From Patescibacteria group bacterium (GTDB lineage Bacteria; Patescibacteriota; Minisyncoccia; Phycocordibacterales; UBA9973): DNA of 29,241 bases. The translations under genes and the position numbers were made by a program. The stretch is from positions 1-29,241 of the forward strand of contig JAUPWJ010000036.1 of NCBI GenBank assembly GCA_030916575.1, given 5' to 3'. A model generated the notes under the pieces. That model was not told the origin of the DNA. It did not search any database and saw nothing but the letters and a program-made list of their open reading frames with translations. Shown piece by piece: positions 1 to 6,678 of this stretch (within the stretch, counting starts at the first letter, position 1; the number at the start of each line of letters is the position of its first letter).

Positions 1-2
1 CC

Positions 3-161
3 CACAACACCGATCCTTTATATATTTCTGAAGCAGAAGTAGCTAGAACTTTAATATCATTTGATTCAACAGAAATAGCTGATGTAATAGAAGATATTAT
101 AAGTGGATCTCAATGGCAAGCTAATCTTAAATTATTTAACGCAAAAACAACATCAGGATAA
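3..161 (+). CDS. Possible C-terminal fragment of an unidentified protein at the window edge
   Basis: The plus frame beginning at base 3 is open for 52 codons and stops with TAA at 159-161. It reads like protein, with an acidic helix-like stretch (YISEAEVARTLISFDSTEIA), but I do not recognise the family. Its last residues (about 141-158) are antisense to the PDVVFA codons of the murG fragment, so the true gene end may differ. The minus frame that continues past the murG stop is also open here, so coding direction is uncertain. The segment may be foreign sequence joined to murG by an assembly error. Confidence 0.25.
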   Translation, partial: HNTDPLYISEAEVARTLISFDSTEIADVIEDIISGSQWQANLKLFNAKTTSG

Positions 162-445
162 ATAGAATACAATTTTACAATTGCTCGCAAAACCCCAAAA
201 CCCATTTTAAATAAATCAAAAAAATTTCTTATAGAAAAATAAGTGCGCATTTTCCCAGCATTTACTGCTTCATATATAAGTCCATTTTCAACTAAAACTT
301 CTTTATCATATGGGTCATTAGAAAAAAAGTAGAGCTTAGCTCCAATTATCTTTTCTTTATCAATTATTTGATTTACTTTTTCAACAACAGCTATTATTGG
401 GTAAAAATGACCCCCTGTACCCCCTCCTGTAAAAACTATTTTCAT
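110..445 (-). CDS. murG: MurG N-terminal fragment (truncated or frameshifted lipid II synthase)
   Basis: MurG is a peripheral membrane glycosyltransferase that adds GlcNAc from UDP-GlcNAc to lipid I to form lipid II. Residues 1-15 (MKIVFTGGGTGGHFY) hold the glycine-rich GGGTGGH loop of MurG, and residues 96-102 (YPDVVFA) match the family's PDVV strand. The next residues should be a GGY-type motif and about 250 further residues. Instead the frame turns to unrelated sequence (LNNLRLACH) and stops at 110. I found no GGY continuation in any minus frame from 1 to 140. The gene follows ftsW by 12 nt, so it is third in mraY-ftsW-murG. The break is either a real truncation or an assembly join near 140-146. 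Family is certain; functionality is doubtful. Confidence 0.85.
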   Translation of the reverse strand: MKIVFTGGGTGGHFYPIIAVVEKVNQIIDKEKIIGAKLYFFSNDPYDKEVLVENGLIYEAVNAGKMRTYFSIRNFFDLFKMGFGVLRAIVKLYSIYPDVVFALNNLRLACH

Positions 446-457
446 ATTTTAATTAAA

Positions 458-1561
458 TTAATTTTTTTGAAATTTTGATATTTGTAACACAATACCTATA
501 GCCACAAGATAAATCATCAAAGATGTCCCACCGTGGCTCATAAATGGCAGTGGCACACCTGTTAATGGAAAGACTCCAATAACTGAAGCAATATGCATAA
601 AAGTCTGTGCTCCGATAAGTATAACAATTCCAGAGACCAAAAGTCTACTGAAAGAATCGGGCGACCTATTTGCAATCCGTAGTCCTCTGAATACAAACAT
701 AACATAAAGTAAAATGATAATTACAGAACCAAAAAAACCAAATTCTTCACCTATAACAGCAAATATGGAGTCTCCTTGAGCTTCAGGTAAATAACTAAAT
801 TTTTGTATACTTTGTCCATATCCCCTCCCCAATAACCCCCCAGAACCAACCGCAATATAAGACTGCCTAATTTGATAAGAAGAGCCTTGAGTATCTTGAT
901 TTGAATCAATAAATGTATTTACTCGCTCTTGTAAATACGGAGTAAAGTAAATCAGTGTTCCAAATAGTAAGGCCGAACCAAACAAAAGCCCTAAGATATA
1001 TTTCATAGGTATATCGGAAATAAAAAGCATCATGATTCCAGTAAAAATTATTAATATCAGACTCTTGTGGTCTGGTTGTTTTAATAAAATAAGAGCAATA
1101 GCAGACAGCATACCGACAAATGGCAAAATAACATATTTAAAATTTTGTTTTTTATTTTTAACCCAAGAAAGCCATGCAGAAAAATATATTATAAAACCAA
1201 ATTTAAGTATCTCGACTGGCTGTAATGTAAAAGGACCTATTTTTATCCAGCGCTCTGCCCCACCGTGCCCCCAACCGAGCCCAGGAATAAATACTGTGGC
1301 AGTTAAAAGTAAAGAACCTAAAAAGATAAAAAAAGCGTATTTACGCCAAAATTTATAATCTATTTTTAAAGCAAAATACATACCAACTAATCCTAGTCCC
1401 AATCCTAGAATTAACTGACTTTTTAAAATAGAGTAAAACAGTTCTTTATTTTTAACTAAAATACCGAGTGAGGCAGAGATAAACATACCGAGACCAACAA
1501 TAAGTAAAATAACTAAAGTTACTAGAAAAAATTTATCAACCTTTTTTCCATTATTACTCAT
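458..1561 (-). CDS. ftsW: FtsW, SEDS-family septal peptidoglycan glycosyltransferase
   Basis: A polytopic SEDS protein of 367 residues that polymerises lipid II at the division septum, normally with a class B PBP. SEDS hallmarks visible are GGAERWIKIGPFTLQPVE, KQPDHKSLIL, the YQIRQSYIAVGSGG...GRGYGQS region followed by LPEAQGDSIFAVIGEEFG, and LPFMSHGGTSL near the C-terminus. The usual QPDLG is QPDHK here. I start at 1561, not at an upstream in-frame ATG at 1618, because this ATG shares one base with the mraY stop (TAATG) and gives a typical short cytoplasmic N-terminus (MSNNGKKVDKFF). RodA is the alternative name, but the position between mraY and murG favours FtsW. Confidence 0.93.
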   Translation of the reverse strand: MSNNGKKVDKFFLVTLVILLIVGLGMFISASLGILVKNKELFYSILKSQLILGLGLGLVGMYFALKIDYKFWRKYAFFIFLGSLLLTATVFIPGLGWGHGGAERWIKIGPFTLQPVEILKFGFIIYFSAWLSWVKNKKQNFKYVILPFVGMLSAIALILLKQPDHKSLILIIFTGIMMLFISDIPMKYILGLLFGSALLFGTLIYFTPYLQERVNTFIDSNQDTQGSSYQIRQSYIAVGSGGLLGRGYGQSIQKFSYLPEAQGDSIFAVIGEEFGFFGSVIIILLYVMFVFRGLRIANRSPDSFSRLLVSGIVILIGAQTFMHIASVIGVFPLTGVPLPFMSHGGTSLMIYLVAIGIVLQISKFQKN

Positions 1562-2613
1562 TAGCTTATGGAGGCCACAATTATTCCGATAATAGAAAAT
1601 ATGACGGAGAAAATCCAAAAACGCATTGTGACTTTGTGGCTTGGCCAGCCAAGTGCTTCAAAATGGTGATGTATGGGTGCAAGTCTAAAAATTCTTTTTC
1701 CTCCTCTTAACTTTTTTGAAATACTTTGTAATATCACAGATCCTGATGTTACCACAAGAGCCATAGCTATAATTGGTAAAATAAAAACTGTATTAGTCAA
1801 AAATGCAATTGTGGCTAGTGTGATAGTGAGTCCCATAATACCCGTCTCCCCCATATAAAACCTTGCCGGAGGAATGTTAAACCATAAAAATGCTAATATT
1901 CCTCCAGTAATAGCTCCACAAAGAGCGGCAATATCTACTTGGTTATTGATAAATGCTATGGCTCCATATGCTCCAAATATGGAAGCTAATACTCCACCCG
2001 AGAGACCATCTATGCCATCTATGACTCCACCTGAAAAAGTAGCTAAGGATACAAGTAAGAAAAAAGGTATTATTAAATAACCTAAGTATAAATCACCTCC
2101 AAAAGGAATATGGATTGAAGTCATGCCCAATTTATAATAAAACCAAATTCCAATTAAAATAGATATAGCTGAAATAATAATTACTTTCCACTTTCTCCAA
2201 GCACTATCATCATGTGCAATTTTTCCTTTTCCGTAAATTTGAATCAAATCATCTACGAGCCCTATTAAAGAACCGATAATTAAAGTAAAAAAAGGAATAA
2301 GGGTTTGATTACGACTAAGAAAATTTACTTTCTCCGAAACTGGAGTTTGGAGAACAAGAGAAAGAATATAAAAAAGTAAAACTACAAACAAAACGGAGAA
2401 CCATATGATAACTCCTCCAATCCTTGGAGTGTTAAGTTCATCTGTTTCATTGTGTATTTTCTGAAAATCAGCGTGAATTACATTCTCATTGCGAGAAAAT
2501 CTCTTCCACATTTTGTATTTATAAAAAAAATGAGTCGCAAAAGGTGTCAAAAATAAACCCAAAAAGAAAGTGAGCGCAGTCGGTATAAATATTTTTACAA
2601 CATCACCTAGCAT
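1561..2613 (-). CDS. mraY: MraY, phospho-MurNAc-pentapeptide transferase
   Basis: An integral membrane enzyme of 350 residues that transfers phospho-MurNAc-pentapeptide from UDP to undecaprenyl phosphate, giving lipid I. Visible motifs are NTPRIGG (61-67), the Mg-site pair DD (121-122), VIDGIDG (197-203), FNIPPARFYMGETG (245-258) and PIHHHFE (313-319). Two positions differ from the family norm: the Asn of the usual N-L-T-D-G motif is Gly196, and the metal-binding Asp of MGD is Glu256. First gene of the mraY-ftsW-murG unit. A TAAAAT -10 box sits 6 nt upstream of the ATG with TTGGAA 17 nt further up, so the mRNA should be leaderless. Confidence 0.95.
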   Translation of the reverse strand: MLGDVVKIFIPTALTFFLGLFLTPFATHFFYKYKMWKRFSRNENVIHADFQKIHNETDELNTPRIGGVIIWFSVLFVVLLFYILSLVLQTPVSEKVNFLSRNQTLIPFFTLIIGSLIGLVDDLIQIYGKGKIAHDDSAWRKWKVIIISAISILIGIWFYYKLGMTSIHIPFGGDLYLGYLIIPFFLLVSLATFSGGVIDGIDGLSGGVLASIFGAYGAIAFINNQVDIAALCGAITGGILAFLWFNIPPARFYMGETGIMGLTITLATIAFLTNTVFILPIIAMALVVTSGSVILQSISKKLRGGKRIFRLAPIHHHFEALGWPSHKVTMRFWIFSVIFSIIGIIVASIS

Positions 2614-2619
2614 TAGTCT

Positions 2620-2642
2620 ATTTTACTCTATTTTTTTACTTA
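2620..2642 (-). promoter_or_regulatory. Leaderless promoter of mraY
   Basis: On the minus strand, TAAAAT (2620-2625) is followed by 6 nt and the mraY ATG. A TTGGAA -35 lies 17 nt upstream of the -10, just beyond the span given. Transcription should start at or next to the ATG. Confidence 0.6.
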
Positions 2643-2649
2643 TTCCAAA

Positions 2650-3240
2650 CTAGTAAAAATCTGGAGAATATTCATTAAAATCCATGACTTCAGGATCAAA
2701 GACAAGCCAAGTACTTTTCGCAAAAGTTGGAACTGTAGCAAAGCTCTCCCCTTCATTTCTATCTAGATAATTAAAGACAATCATACCAGAATCTTGTACT
2801 TCTAGTGTTTGTGGAGTAATTCTATCTCCTAAGAAAAACGCCTTAGAGCCTGTGTAATAACCGAATGGAGAATACAATGCCACAGCGACATAATAAAATG
2901 TTCCGCTTCCACCATCATTTTGAGTTAACAGAAAGGCAATATCTTCATAACCATCGTTGTTCCAGTCATATTTAACATCATTACCGAAATACTTTGTTGT
3001 TATCATTGAAGCTGAGTTAGGTACTATGGGTACTACAGAGATTCCGTCCTTTAATTTTATTTCTTGCCCTTCAATAACATAAGCAGCATTTTTAAAATCA
3101 CCTAATGATGAATTATTATTTTCTTGTTTTGTTTCTACCTGTTTATTGTCTTTAGGTGATAAATTACTTAAGAAAATTACCAATCCAATAAAAACAATTA
3201 CAATTACAAAACTTAAATTTAAATTTACTTTTTTCTTCAT
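2650..3240 (-). CDS. Membrane-anchored extracytoplasmic protein of unknown function with an EF-hand-like loop
   Basis: A 196-residue protein with a Lys-rich N-terminus, one hydrophobic segment (about residues 10-26), a polar Asn/Gln/Lys linker and an extracellular domain. I do not recognise the family. The sequence YDWNNDGYEDIAFLL has the D-x-N-x-D-G calcium-loop pattern seen in FG-GAP/VCBS-type and dockerin-like loops. A later stretch, TFYYVAVALYSPFGYYTGS, looks like beta strands. The ATG at 3240 is preferred over 3246 because TATAAT lies exactly 6 nt upstream of it, whereas the 3246 ATG directly abuts the -10 box and would precede the transcription start. It sits between the sigma/anti-sigma terminator and mraY, and its own promoter makes it a separate unit. 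Confidence 0.75.
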   Translation of the reverse strand: MKKKVNLNLSFVIVIVFIGLVIFLSNLSPKDNKQVETKQENNNSSLGDFKNAAYVIEGQEIKLKDGISVVPIVPNSASMITTKYFGNDVKYDWNNDGYEDIAFLLTQNDGGSGTFYYVAVALYSPFGYYTGSKAFFLGDRITPQTLEVQDSGMIVFNYLDRNEGESFATVPTFAKSTWLVFDPEVMDFNEYSPDFY

Positions 3241-3246
3241 AAACAT

Positions 3247-3252
3247 ATTATA
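3247..3252 (-). promoter_or_regulatory. Leaderless -10 box for the 2650-3240 gene
   Basis: TATAAT on the minus strand followed by ATGTTT and then the ATG at 3240. It decides between the two candidate starts. Confidence 0.6.
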
Positions 3253-3265
3253 TCATTTTAAAACA

Positions 3266-3297
3266 AAAAATACCCAGACTTTCATCTGGGTATTTTT
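3266..3297 (-). terminator. Rho-independent terminator of the sigma/anti-sigma operon
   Basis: A 13-bp perfect stem (AAAAATACCCAGA with TCTGGGTATTTTT) and a 6-nt loop. The A run on the plus strand gives a U tract on the minus transcript. It follows the anti-sigma-like gene by 9 nt. The symmetric A/T ends could let it work in both directions. Confidence 0.85.
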
Positions 3298-3306
3298 AAG
3301 GTTTAT

Positions 3307-4551
3307 TTAGTCATCTTCATCCTCATCATCTTCGTCGTCATCTCCTCCACCTTGCCCACTATTATCATCTTCTTCATCCTCATCTTCATCAATATCGTCT
3401 TCTTCGTCTTCCATATCATCGTCTAAATCCTCATCATCAAAGTCTTCTTCGTCTTCCATATCATCGCTAGAGTCTCCATTACAATCCTCTGCATCTCTCC
3501 ATTCACCCCTACAAAATACTTCACTATCATCTTCTTTTACATCTTGATTTGATATTGAATCATCTGATATTTTATTTTCTCCTCCTTTGTCATCATTTAT
3601 ATCATCGTCTAAGTCATCACTAGAGTCATCATCTTTATCATCACTAGACTTACCACTCTTATCATCCTTAAATTCTATTTTTATCTTATCACCACTAGCT
3701 GTTTCTATTCTTATTTTACCGTCTTCTTTCTTAAACTCTATATCAGCGTCATCCCCTAATAATACCAATAGACTTTTTAAAGCCTCTTCTATTTTCAAAG
3801 AACGCTCAGGATCATTATTATCCTTTAATAGATTTTCTATATCCGTAAGAGCTACACCTACATCATTACTTTCACCTTCTGAGAAGTGCACAGAACGAGT
3901 CTTATTTAAGAATGTTTTATCATCTGCGCCACTTGTTCTGTCTTCTATTTGGAAATTTATAAATGTACTTACCTTTATTTCATCTATGGAATATTTTTTT
4001 GCAATTTCTTTAATAAGTTCTTCTTTTGTTTTCAAAGTACTTATGTATCCGTATTTTTTATCATTGGCTTCAATTTTTACCAATGTCTCATTTGTAAAAA
4101 CATCTACTTCTATTTCTGTTACCAAGGTACCTGAAAGGTCAGCAACTAAAACTGCTGGTACACTCTTTTTGTCTGAAATATTTTTTATTTCAGAAATTCT
4201 CTCTTCTGCGAATTTTAATTTTAAATCAGATTTTTTATTTTCACTTGCAAGTGAAATCTTTACTTTCTCAACTGCCAAATCAACTGGAAAAAGAAAATCT
4301 CCTGGTAGAGAATCATTTGAAGCTGCTACGACCCCCCCACCTCCTAATATAATTATTACGGCTAAAACACCCACAATCATTTTCTTCATATCATATTTCA
4401 TATAATTTTTTAATATATTAATTAATAACGGTTTTTTTACTTGTTCATTTTGTGCGATTTTCACCATTGCCCCATGCCAAATAGCATCCTTATCACCTTC
4501 CGTAAGTTTTTTTGTTTTTATTTTTATTAATTTGTCTTCAAGATTATTCAT
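3307..4551 (-). CDS. Membrane anti-sigma-like protein with DUF5667-type segment and acidic tail
   Basis: A 414-residue single-pass protein and the probable partner of the ECF sigma factor encoded just upstream. Order: a cytoplasmic N-terminus of about 56 residues containing AIWHGAMVKIA, a transmembrane segment (about 57-77), then NDSLPGDFLFPVDLAVEKVKI, which matches the S-x-P-G-D-x-L-(F/Y)-P signature of DUF5667. A mixed alpha/beta region follows, and the last ~110 residues are dominated by Asp and Glu, with a lone Cys pair (FCRGEWRDAEDCNG). The start overlaps the sigma stop by 8 nt, so translation is probably coupled. By analogy with other sigma/membrane pairs, the N-terminus would hold the sigma factor and the exterior would sense a signal. 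The acidic tail could bind cations or basic polymers. Direct evidence for anti-sigma activity is absent. Confidence 0.8.
   Translation of the reverse strand: MNNLEDKLIKIKTKKLTEGDKDAIWHGAMVKIAQNEQVKKPLLINILKNYMKYDMKKMIVGVLAVIIILGGGGVVAASNDSLPGDFLFPVDLAVEKVKISLASENKKSDLKLKFAEERISEIKNISDKKSVPAVLVADLSGTLVTEIEVDVFTNETLVKIEANDKKYGYISTLKTKEELIKEIAKKYSIDEIKVSTFINFQIEDRTSGADDKTFLNKTRSVHFSEGESNDVGVALTDIENLLKDNNDPERSLKIEEALKSLLVLLGDDADIEFKKEDGKIRIETASGDKIKIEFKDDKSGKSSDDKDDDSSDDLDDDINDDKGGENKISDDSISNQDVKEDDSEVFCRGEWRDAEDCNGDSSDDMEDEEDFDDEDLDDDMEDEEDDIDEDEDEEDDNSGQGGGDDDEDDEDEDD
3397..3466. repeat. 25-bp direct repeat inside the acidic tail
   Basis: The same 25 bases occur at 3397-3421 and 3442-3466. They encode repeated D-D-M-E-D-E-E-D blocks of the anti-sigma-like protein. 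This suggests the tail expanded by in-frame duplication and may vary in length between strains. Confidence 0.7.
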
Positions 4552-5053
4552 AATTTAAAAACTTTCTTAACTTATTAATGGCTCTATGGTGAATCACTTT
4601 CGCATTGTTTTCACTTATACCCAATGAGAGGGCTATGTCTTCAAACTTTAAATCTTCAAAGTATCGAAGCTCTATGGTTATGCGTTCATTATCTTTTAGA
4701 GTTTGGATGTTTTGGAGAAGATTGCGATAATCTTCTTTCTCCCCGTCTTCACTTGGGATATCAAAGATTTCATCTAAGTCCACTTTATTCATACTCTTTG
4801 CTCGCGCCTTTATAAGTTGTCGGCGAGCGACCTTGAACAAAAAAGCATAAAAATGCACTTCACTTATATATTGAAACTTCGGCAAATATTTCCATAATGA
4901 GAAATAAATGTCTTGGCAAATATCTAAGGCTTCTCCTTTATCTTTTATTCTATAAAGAACAAACGAATACACACGATTTATTGTCAAATCATAAATCTCC
5001 TTAAAGGCAGTATTATCTCCTTGTGCTAACTCTATGCTTTTTTCTAAATTCAT
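4544..5053 (-). CDS. ECF-type RNA polymerase sigma factor
   Basis: A 169-residue sigma-70-family factor of the extracytoplasmic-function class, containing only regions 2 and 4. Region 2 is visible as EALDICQDIYFSLWKYLPKF (about residues 41-60) followed by FYAFLFKVARRQLI. Region 4 is ELRYFEDLKFEDIALSLGIS...NAKVIHHRAINKLRKFL with its helix-turn-helix. It would direct RNA polymerase to a small regulon under control of the overlapping downstream membrane protein. Its promoter has TATAAT (5066-5071) 12 nt upstream of the ATG, predicting a leader of only about 5 nt. Subgroup and target promoters cannot be told from the sequence. Confidence 0.92.
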   Translation of the reverse strand: MNLEKSIELAQGDNTAFKEIYDLTINRVYSFVLYRIKDKGEALDICQDIYFSLWKYLPKFQYISEVHFYAFLFKVARRQLIKARAKSMNKVDLDEIFDIPSEDGEKEDYRNLLQNIQTLKDNERITIELRYFEDLKFEDIALSLGISENNAKVIHHRAINKLRKFLNYE

Positions 5054-5065
5054 AATTAGACACTT

Positions 5066-5071
5066 ATTATA
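5066..5071 (-). promoter_or_regulatory. -10 box of the ECF sigma operon
   Basis: TATAAT on the minus strand, 12 nt before the ATG. This is longer than the usual 6-8 nt in the window and predicts a very short leader. It resembles a housekeeping rather than an ECF-type promoter. Confidence 0.5.
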
Positions 5072-5100
5072 TGCCTAGACTTTAATAAAAGGTTACAAAA

Positions 5101-5838
5101 CTATTTTAGGCTTAAATTAACTATATTTTGAGTAGCATCTAGTGTATACGAGAAATTTTTCTTCTCTTGTATGTGCCCATCTTCGTAAGTGACAATTCCT
5201 GTATCTTCTGAGGTATTAATATCAGCGTATAAAACATACCAAGTGCCACCCAATACTGCTTTTATAGGTGAGAGTGTGGAGATATTCTTTTTCAAATACG
5301 CCTCTACATTTTCTATTTCAACTAAATCATCACAAGCTACATCTGACATGTCCAGACTATAAGTTATAGCTTCCGGATTTTTATATACATACACTCCATC
5401 TCCCCTGTCAGACATTTCTCCGAAACCAACATCGGCCGTGCCTTCACCAAAAATTATTTTTAATTCTTCTGTCGTATTCATGCCTTCAGCCATAGTATCC
5501 CACATTGCAGAAATACGTCTCCCCATAAGCATTTGGTCAAGTTTACTCACGCTACCAACAAATTTTCCAACCTTAAAGTCTTTTTCAGCTGGTAAAAATT
5601 TTAATTCTCCGTCTACTTTATCTCCGGCTAAGTTCATACGAAGAGTATATTTGCCGATTGGTCCATTTGGGGATATATCTTTTTTATAAAAACAAAGAGA
5701 AATTACATTTTTAGGTATTTCATCATCAGGAACTATAGGCTCATCTTTTGCTCTTTTACCTTGCAATAACAATAAAATAACTACTACAATTATTAGTAAA
5801 AATACATTTCGCACTATTTTCCCTTTTTGATTAAACAT
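5101..5838 (-). CDS. Single-pass membrane-anchored protein of unknown function
   Basis: A 245-residue protein with a basic N-terminus, one hydrophobic segment (about residues 10-26, FLLIIVVVILLLL), a short acidic/proline linker and an extracellular domain rich in beta-type sequence. I do not recognise a named family. Two Cys residues (in ISLCFYKKD and DVACDDLVE) could form a disulfide outside the cell. The ending (GTWYVLYADINT...TGIVTYEDGHIQEK...YTLDATQNIVNLSL) resembles a small beta-sandwich. TATAAT 6 nt upstream of the ATG supports this start and an independent leaderless transcript. It precedes the ECF sigma operon but has no overlap with it. Confidence 0.75.
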   Translation of the reverse strand: MFNQKGKIVRNVFLLIIVVVILLLLQGKRAKDEPIVPDDEIPKNVISLCFYKKDISPNGPIGKYTLRMNLAGDKVDGELKFLPAEKDFKVGKFVGSVSKLDQMLMGRRISAMWDTMAEGMNTTEELKIIFGEGTADVGFGEMSDRGDGVYVYKNPEAITYSLDMSDVACDDLVEIENVEAYLKKNISTLSPIKAVLGGTWYVLYADINTSEDTGIVTYEDGHIQEKKNFSYTLDATQNIVNLSLK

Positions 5839-5844
5839 ATGCTA

Positions 5845-5850
5845 ATTATA
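5845..5850 (-). promoter_or_regulatory. Leaderless -10 box for the 5101-5838 gene
   Basis: TATAAT on the minus strand, 6 nt (TAGCAT) before the ATG at 5838. Confidence 0.6.
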
Positions 5851-5866
5851 GCACTTTTTTAGGTTT

Positions 5867-6028
5867 TTATTTAAAGTCATTATGCAAACCATCAGTACAA
5901 TTACATTCTACGAGCTCATGATTGTGATTTGCACAATCCGGTGCCTGACAGACTCCAGGCAAAGGTGAGACTCCCTTGCAACCCCCTTTACATATATAAT
6001 GCTTTTCTTGTTTTGTTTCTTCATTCAT
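5867..6028 (-). CDS. 53-residue Cys-rich small protein
   Basis: A short gene supported by its promoter and composition. The protein begins MNEETKQEKHYICKGGC and has six Cys (13, 17, 27, 32, 42, 44) plus five His (10, 35, 37, 49 and neighbours in HNHE), in the order C-x3-C, C-x4-C, C-x-C. There is no signal peptide, so it is probably cytoplasmic. The arrangement suggests a zinc- or other metal-binding mini-protein (inference); I cannot name a family. TATAAT lies exactly 6 nt upstream of the ATG and is preceded by TGG, giving an extended -10. It occupies the otherwise empty gap between 5838 and 6075. Confidence 0.7.
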   Translation of the reverse strand: MNEETKQEKHYICKGGCKGVSPLPGVCQAPDCANHNHELVECNCTDGLHNDFK

Positions 6029-6034
6029 ACATAA

Positions 6035-6040
6035 ATTATA
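6035..6040 (-). promoter_or_regulatory. Leaderless extended -10 of the Cys-rich protein gene
   Basis: TGGTATAAT on the minus strand, then TTATGT, then the ATG at 6028. The 6-nt spacing matches the other leaderless starts in the window. Confidence 0.65.
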
Positions 6041-6074
6041 CCAAATTCCTTTATTTTTAAATACAGTTTTAAAA

Positions 6075-6103
6075 TTGACACATAGTGATATAGGTGGTAA
6101 TAT
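6075..6103 (+). promoter_or_regulatory. TTGACA / extended -10 promoter of the 6176 gene
   Basis: TTGACA (6075-6080), a 17-nt spacer ending TGG, then TAATAT (6098-6103). A TATAAT at 6101-6106 overlaps it with a 20-nt spacer. The start would fall near 6110, leaving a leader of roughly 65 nt, unlike the leaderless genes nearby. Confidence 0.6.
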
Positions 6104-6113
6104 AATTACGAAT

Positions 6114-6127
6114 TAAGTTCCGACTTA
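6114..6127 (+). other. Small leader hairpin with UNCG-type loop
   Basis: TAAGT-TCCG-ACTTA near the predicted 5' end of the 6176 transcript. The 5-bp stem is capped by UCCG, a member of the stable UNCG tetraloop class. Such a structure could stabilise the 5' end. The stem is short, so chance is possible. Confidence 0.35.
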
Positions 6128-6175
6128 GACGTATTGGTGTCGTAAACCAAATTTTTCTTTGTAAATTTCATAATC

Positions 6176-6637
6176 ATGGAAATATTCCTATTAGTATATC
6201 CAAAATACAATACCGAAACTTGTAATTTAACTCTACAAGGGAAAAGAGATGCTAAAAAATTCTTTAACATCGTAGATCCCCTGATACCTGCTCAAGATAA
6301 GATAAATGTCTTACACTGTTCTGTGAGGCATATAGAAGAAATAGCGAGAATGATTAACTACAACCTAGGTGAGGGAGAAAAAGATGGAGATCCTTTAAAT
6401 CTCGACAAGTTTTCGGAGAAAGACATAATGTACCTTGAAGTCAAAAACGTTCAAAGTGCTATTTTAGTATGTCACCAACCCATACCCTACCTAGAGAGGT
6501 TAATGGAGAAAGAACCGGAAGTGGTTAAGAACCTTTTTCCACTTAATGGTGGTTATGCGCTTCACTTAAAAGTAAGTAGTGGTTCTTATGCAACTAGTAT
6601 AAAAACTACTACGAGAAATAAGATACATTTGAACTAA
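6176..6637 (+). CDS. Degenerate histidine-phosphatase (SixA-like) family protein
   Basis: A 153-residue cytoplasmic protein with the outline of the histidine phosphatase superfamily. LTLQGKRDAKKFF (18-30) matches the L-T-x-x-G-x-x-x-A segment. NVLHCSVRHIEEIARMI (44-60) matches the S-x-x-x-R-x-x-x-T-A segment. SAILVCHQP (94-102) matches V-x-H-x-P with the second catalytic His (100). The catalytic RHG motif that should follow the first strand is replaced: FLLVYPKYN. The phosphohistidine nucleophile is therefore missing, and it is probably a non-catalytic binding protein. It stands alone on the plus strand between minus-strand units, with its own TTGACA promoter, a leader without Shine-Dalgarno and a strong terminator. 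Assignment is by motif pattern only. Confidence 0.6.
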   Translation: MEIFLLVYPKYNTETCNLTLQGKRDAKKFFNIVDPLIPAQDKINVLHCSVRHIEEIARMINYNLGEGEKDGDPLNLDKFSEKDIMYLEVKNVQSAILVCHQPIPYLERLMEKEPEVVKNLFPLNGGYALHLKVSSGSYATSIKTTTRNKIHLN

Positions 6638-6642
6638 TAATA

Positions 6643-6677
6643 CCCTAAGCACAGAACAACGTGCTTAGGGTTATTTT
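6643..6677 (+). terminator. Rho-independent terminator of the 6176 gene
   Basis: A 10-bp perfect stem (CCCTAAGCAC with GTGCTTAGGG), an 8-nt loop, then TTATTTTTTT. It begins 6 nt after the stop codon. The T tract overlaps the 3' end of the CDF transporter gene on the other strand. Confidence 0.9.
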
Positions 6678-6678
6678 T

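Noticed and set aside
1..445. TGA at 110-112 read as glycine (code 25) to extend murG
   Set aside because: Readthrough gives no MurG motifs, and TGA ends other genes normally at 10879-10881 and 12859-12861.
3301..3480. CRISPR or tandem-repeat array
   Set aside because: The repeats are in-frame acidic codons of the anti-sigma-like protein with irregular spacing. No CRISPR array or cas gene is visible in the window.
3587..4405. A 272-codon plus-strand open frame opposite the anti-sigma-like gene
   Set aside because: It is Ser/Leu-rich antisense of the Asp/Glu- and Lys-rich coding sequence, without promoter or family match.
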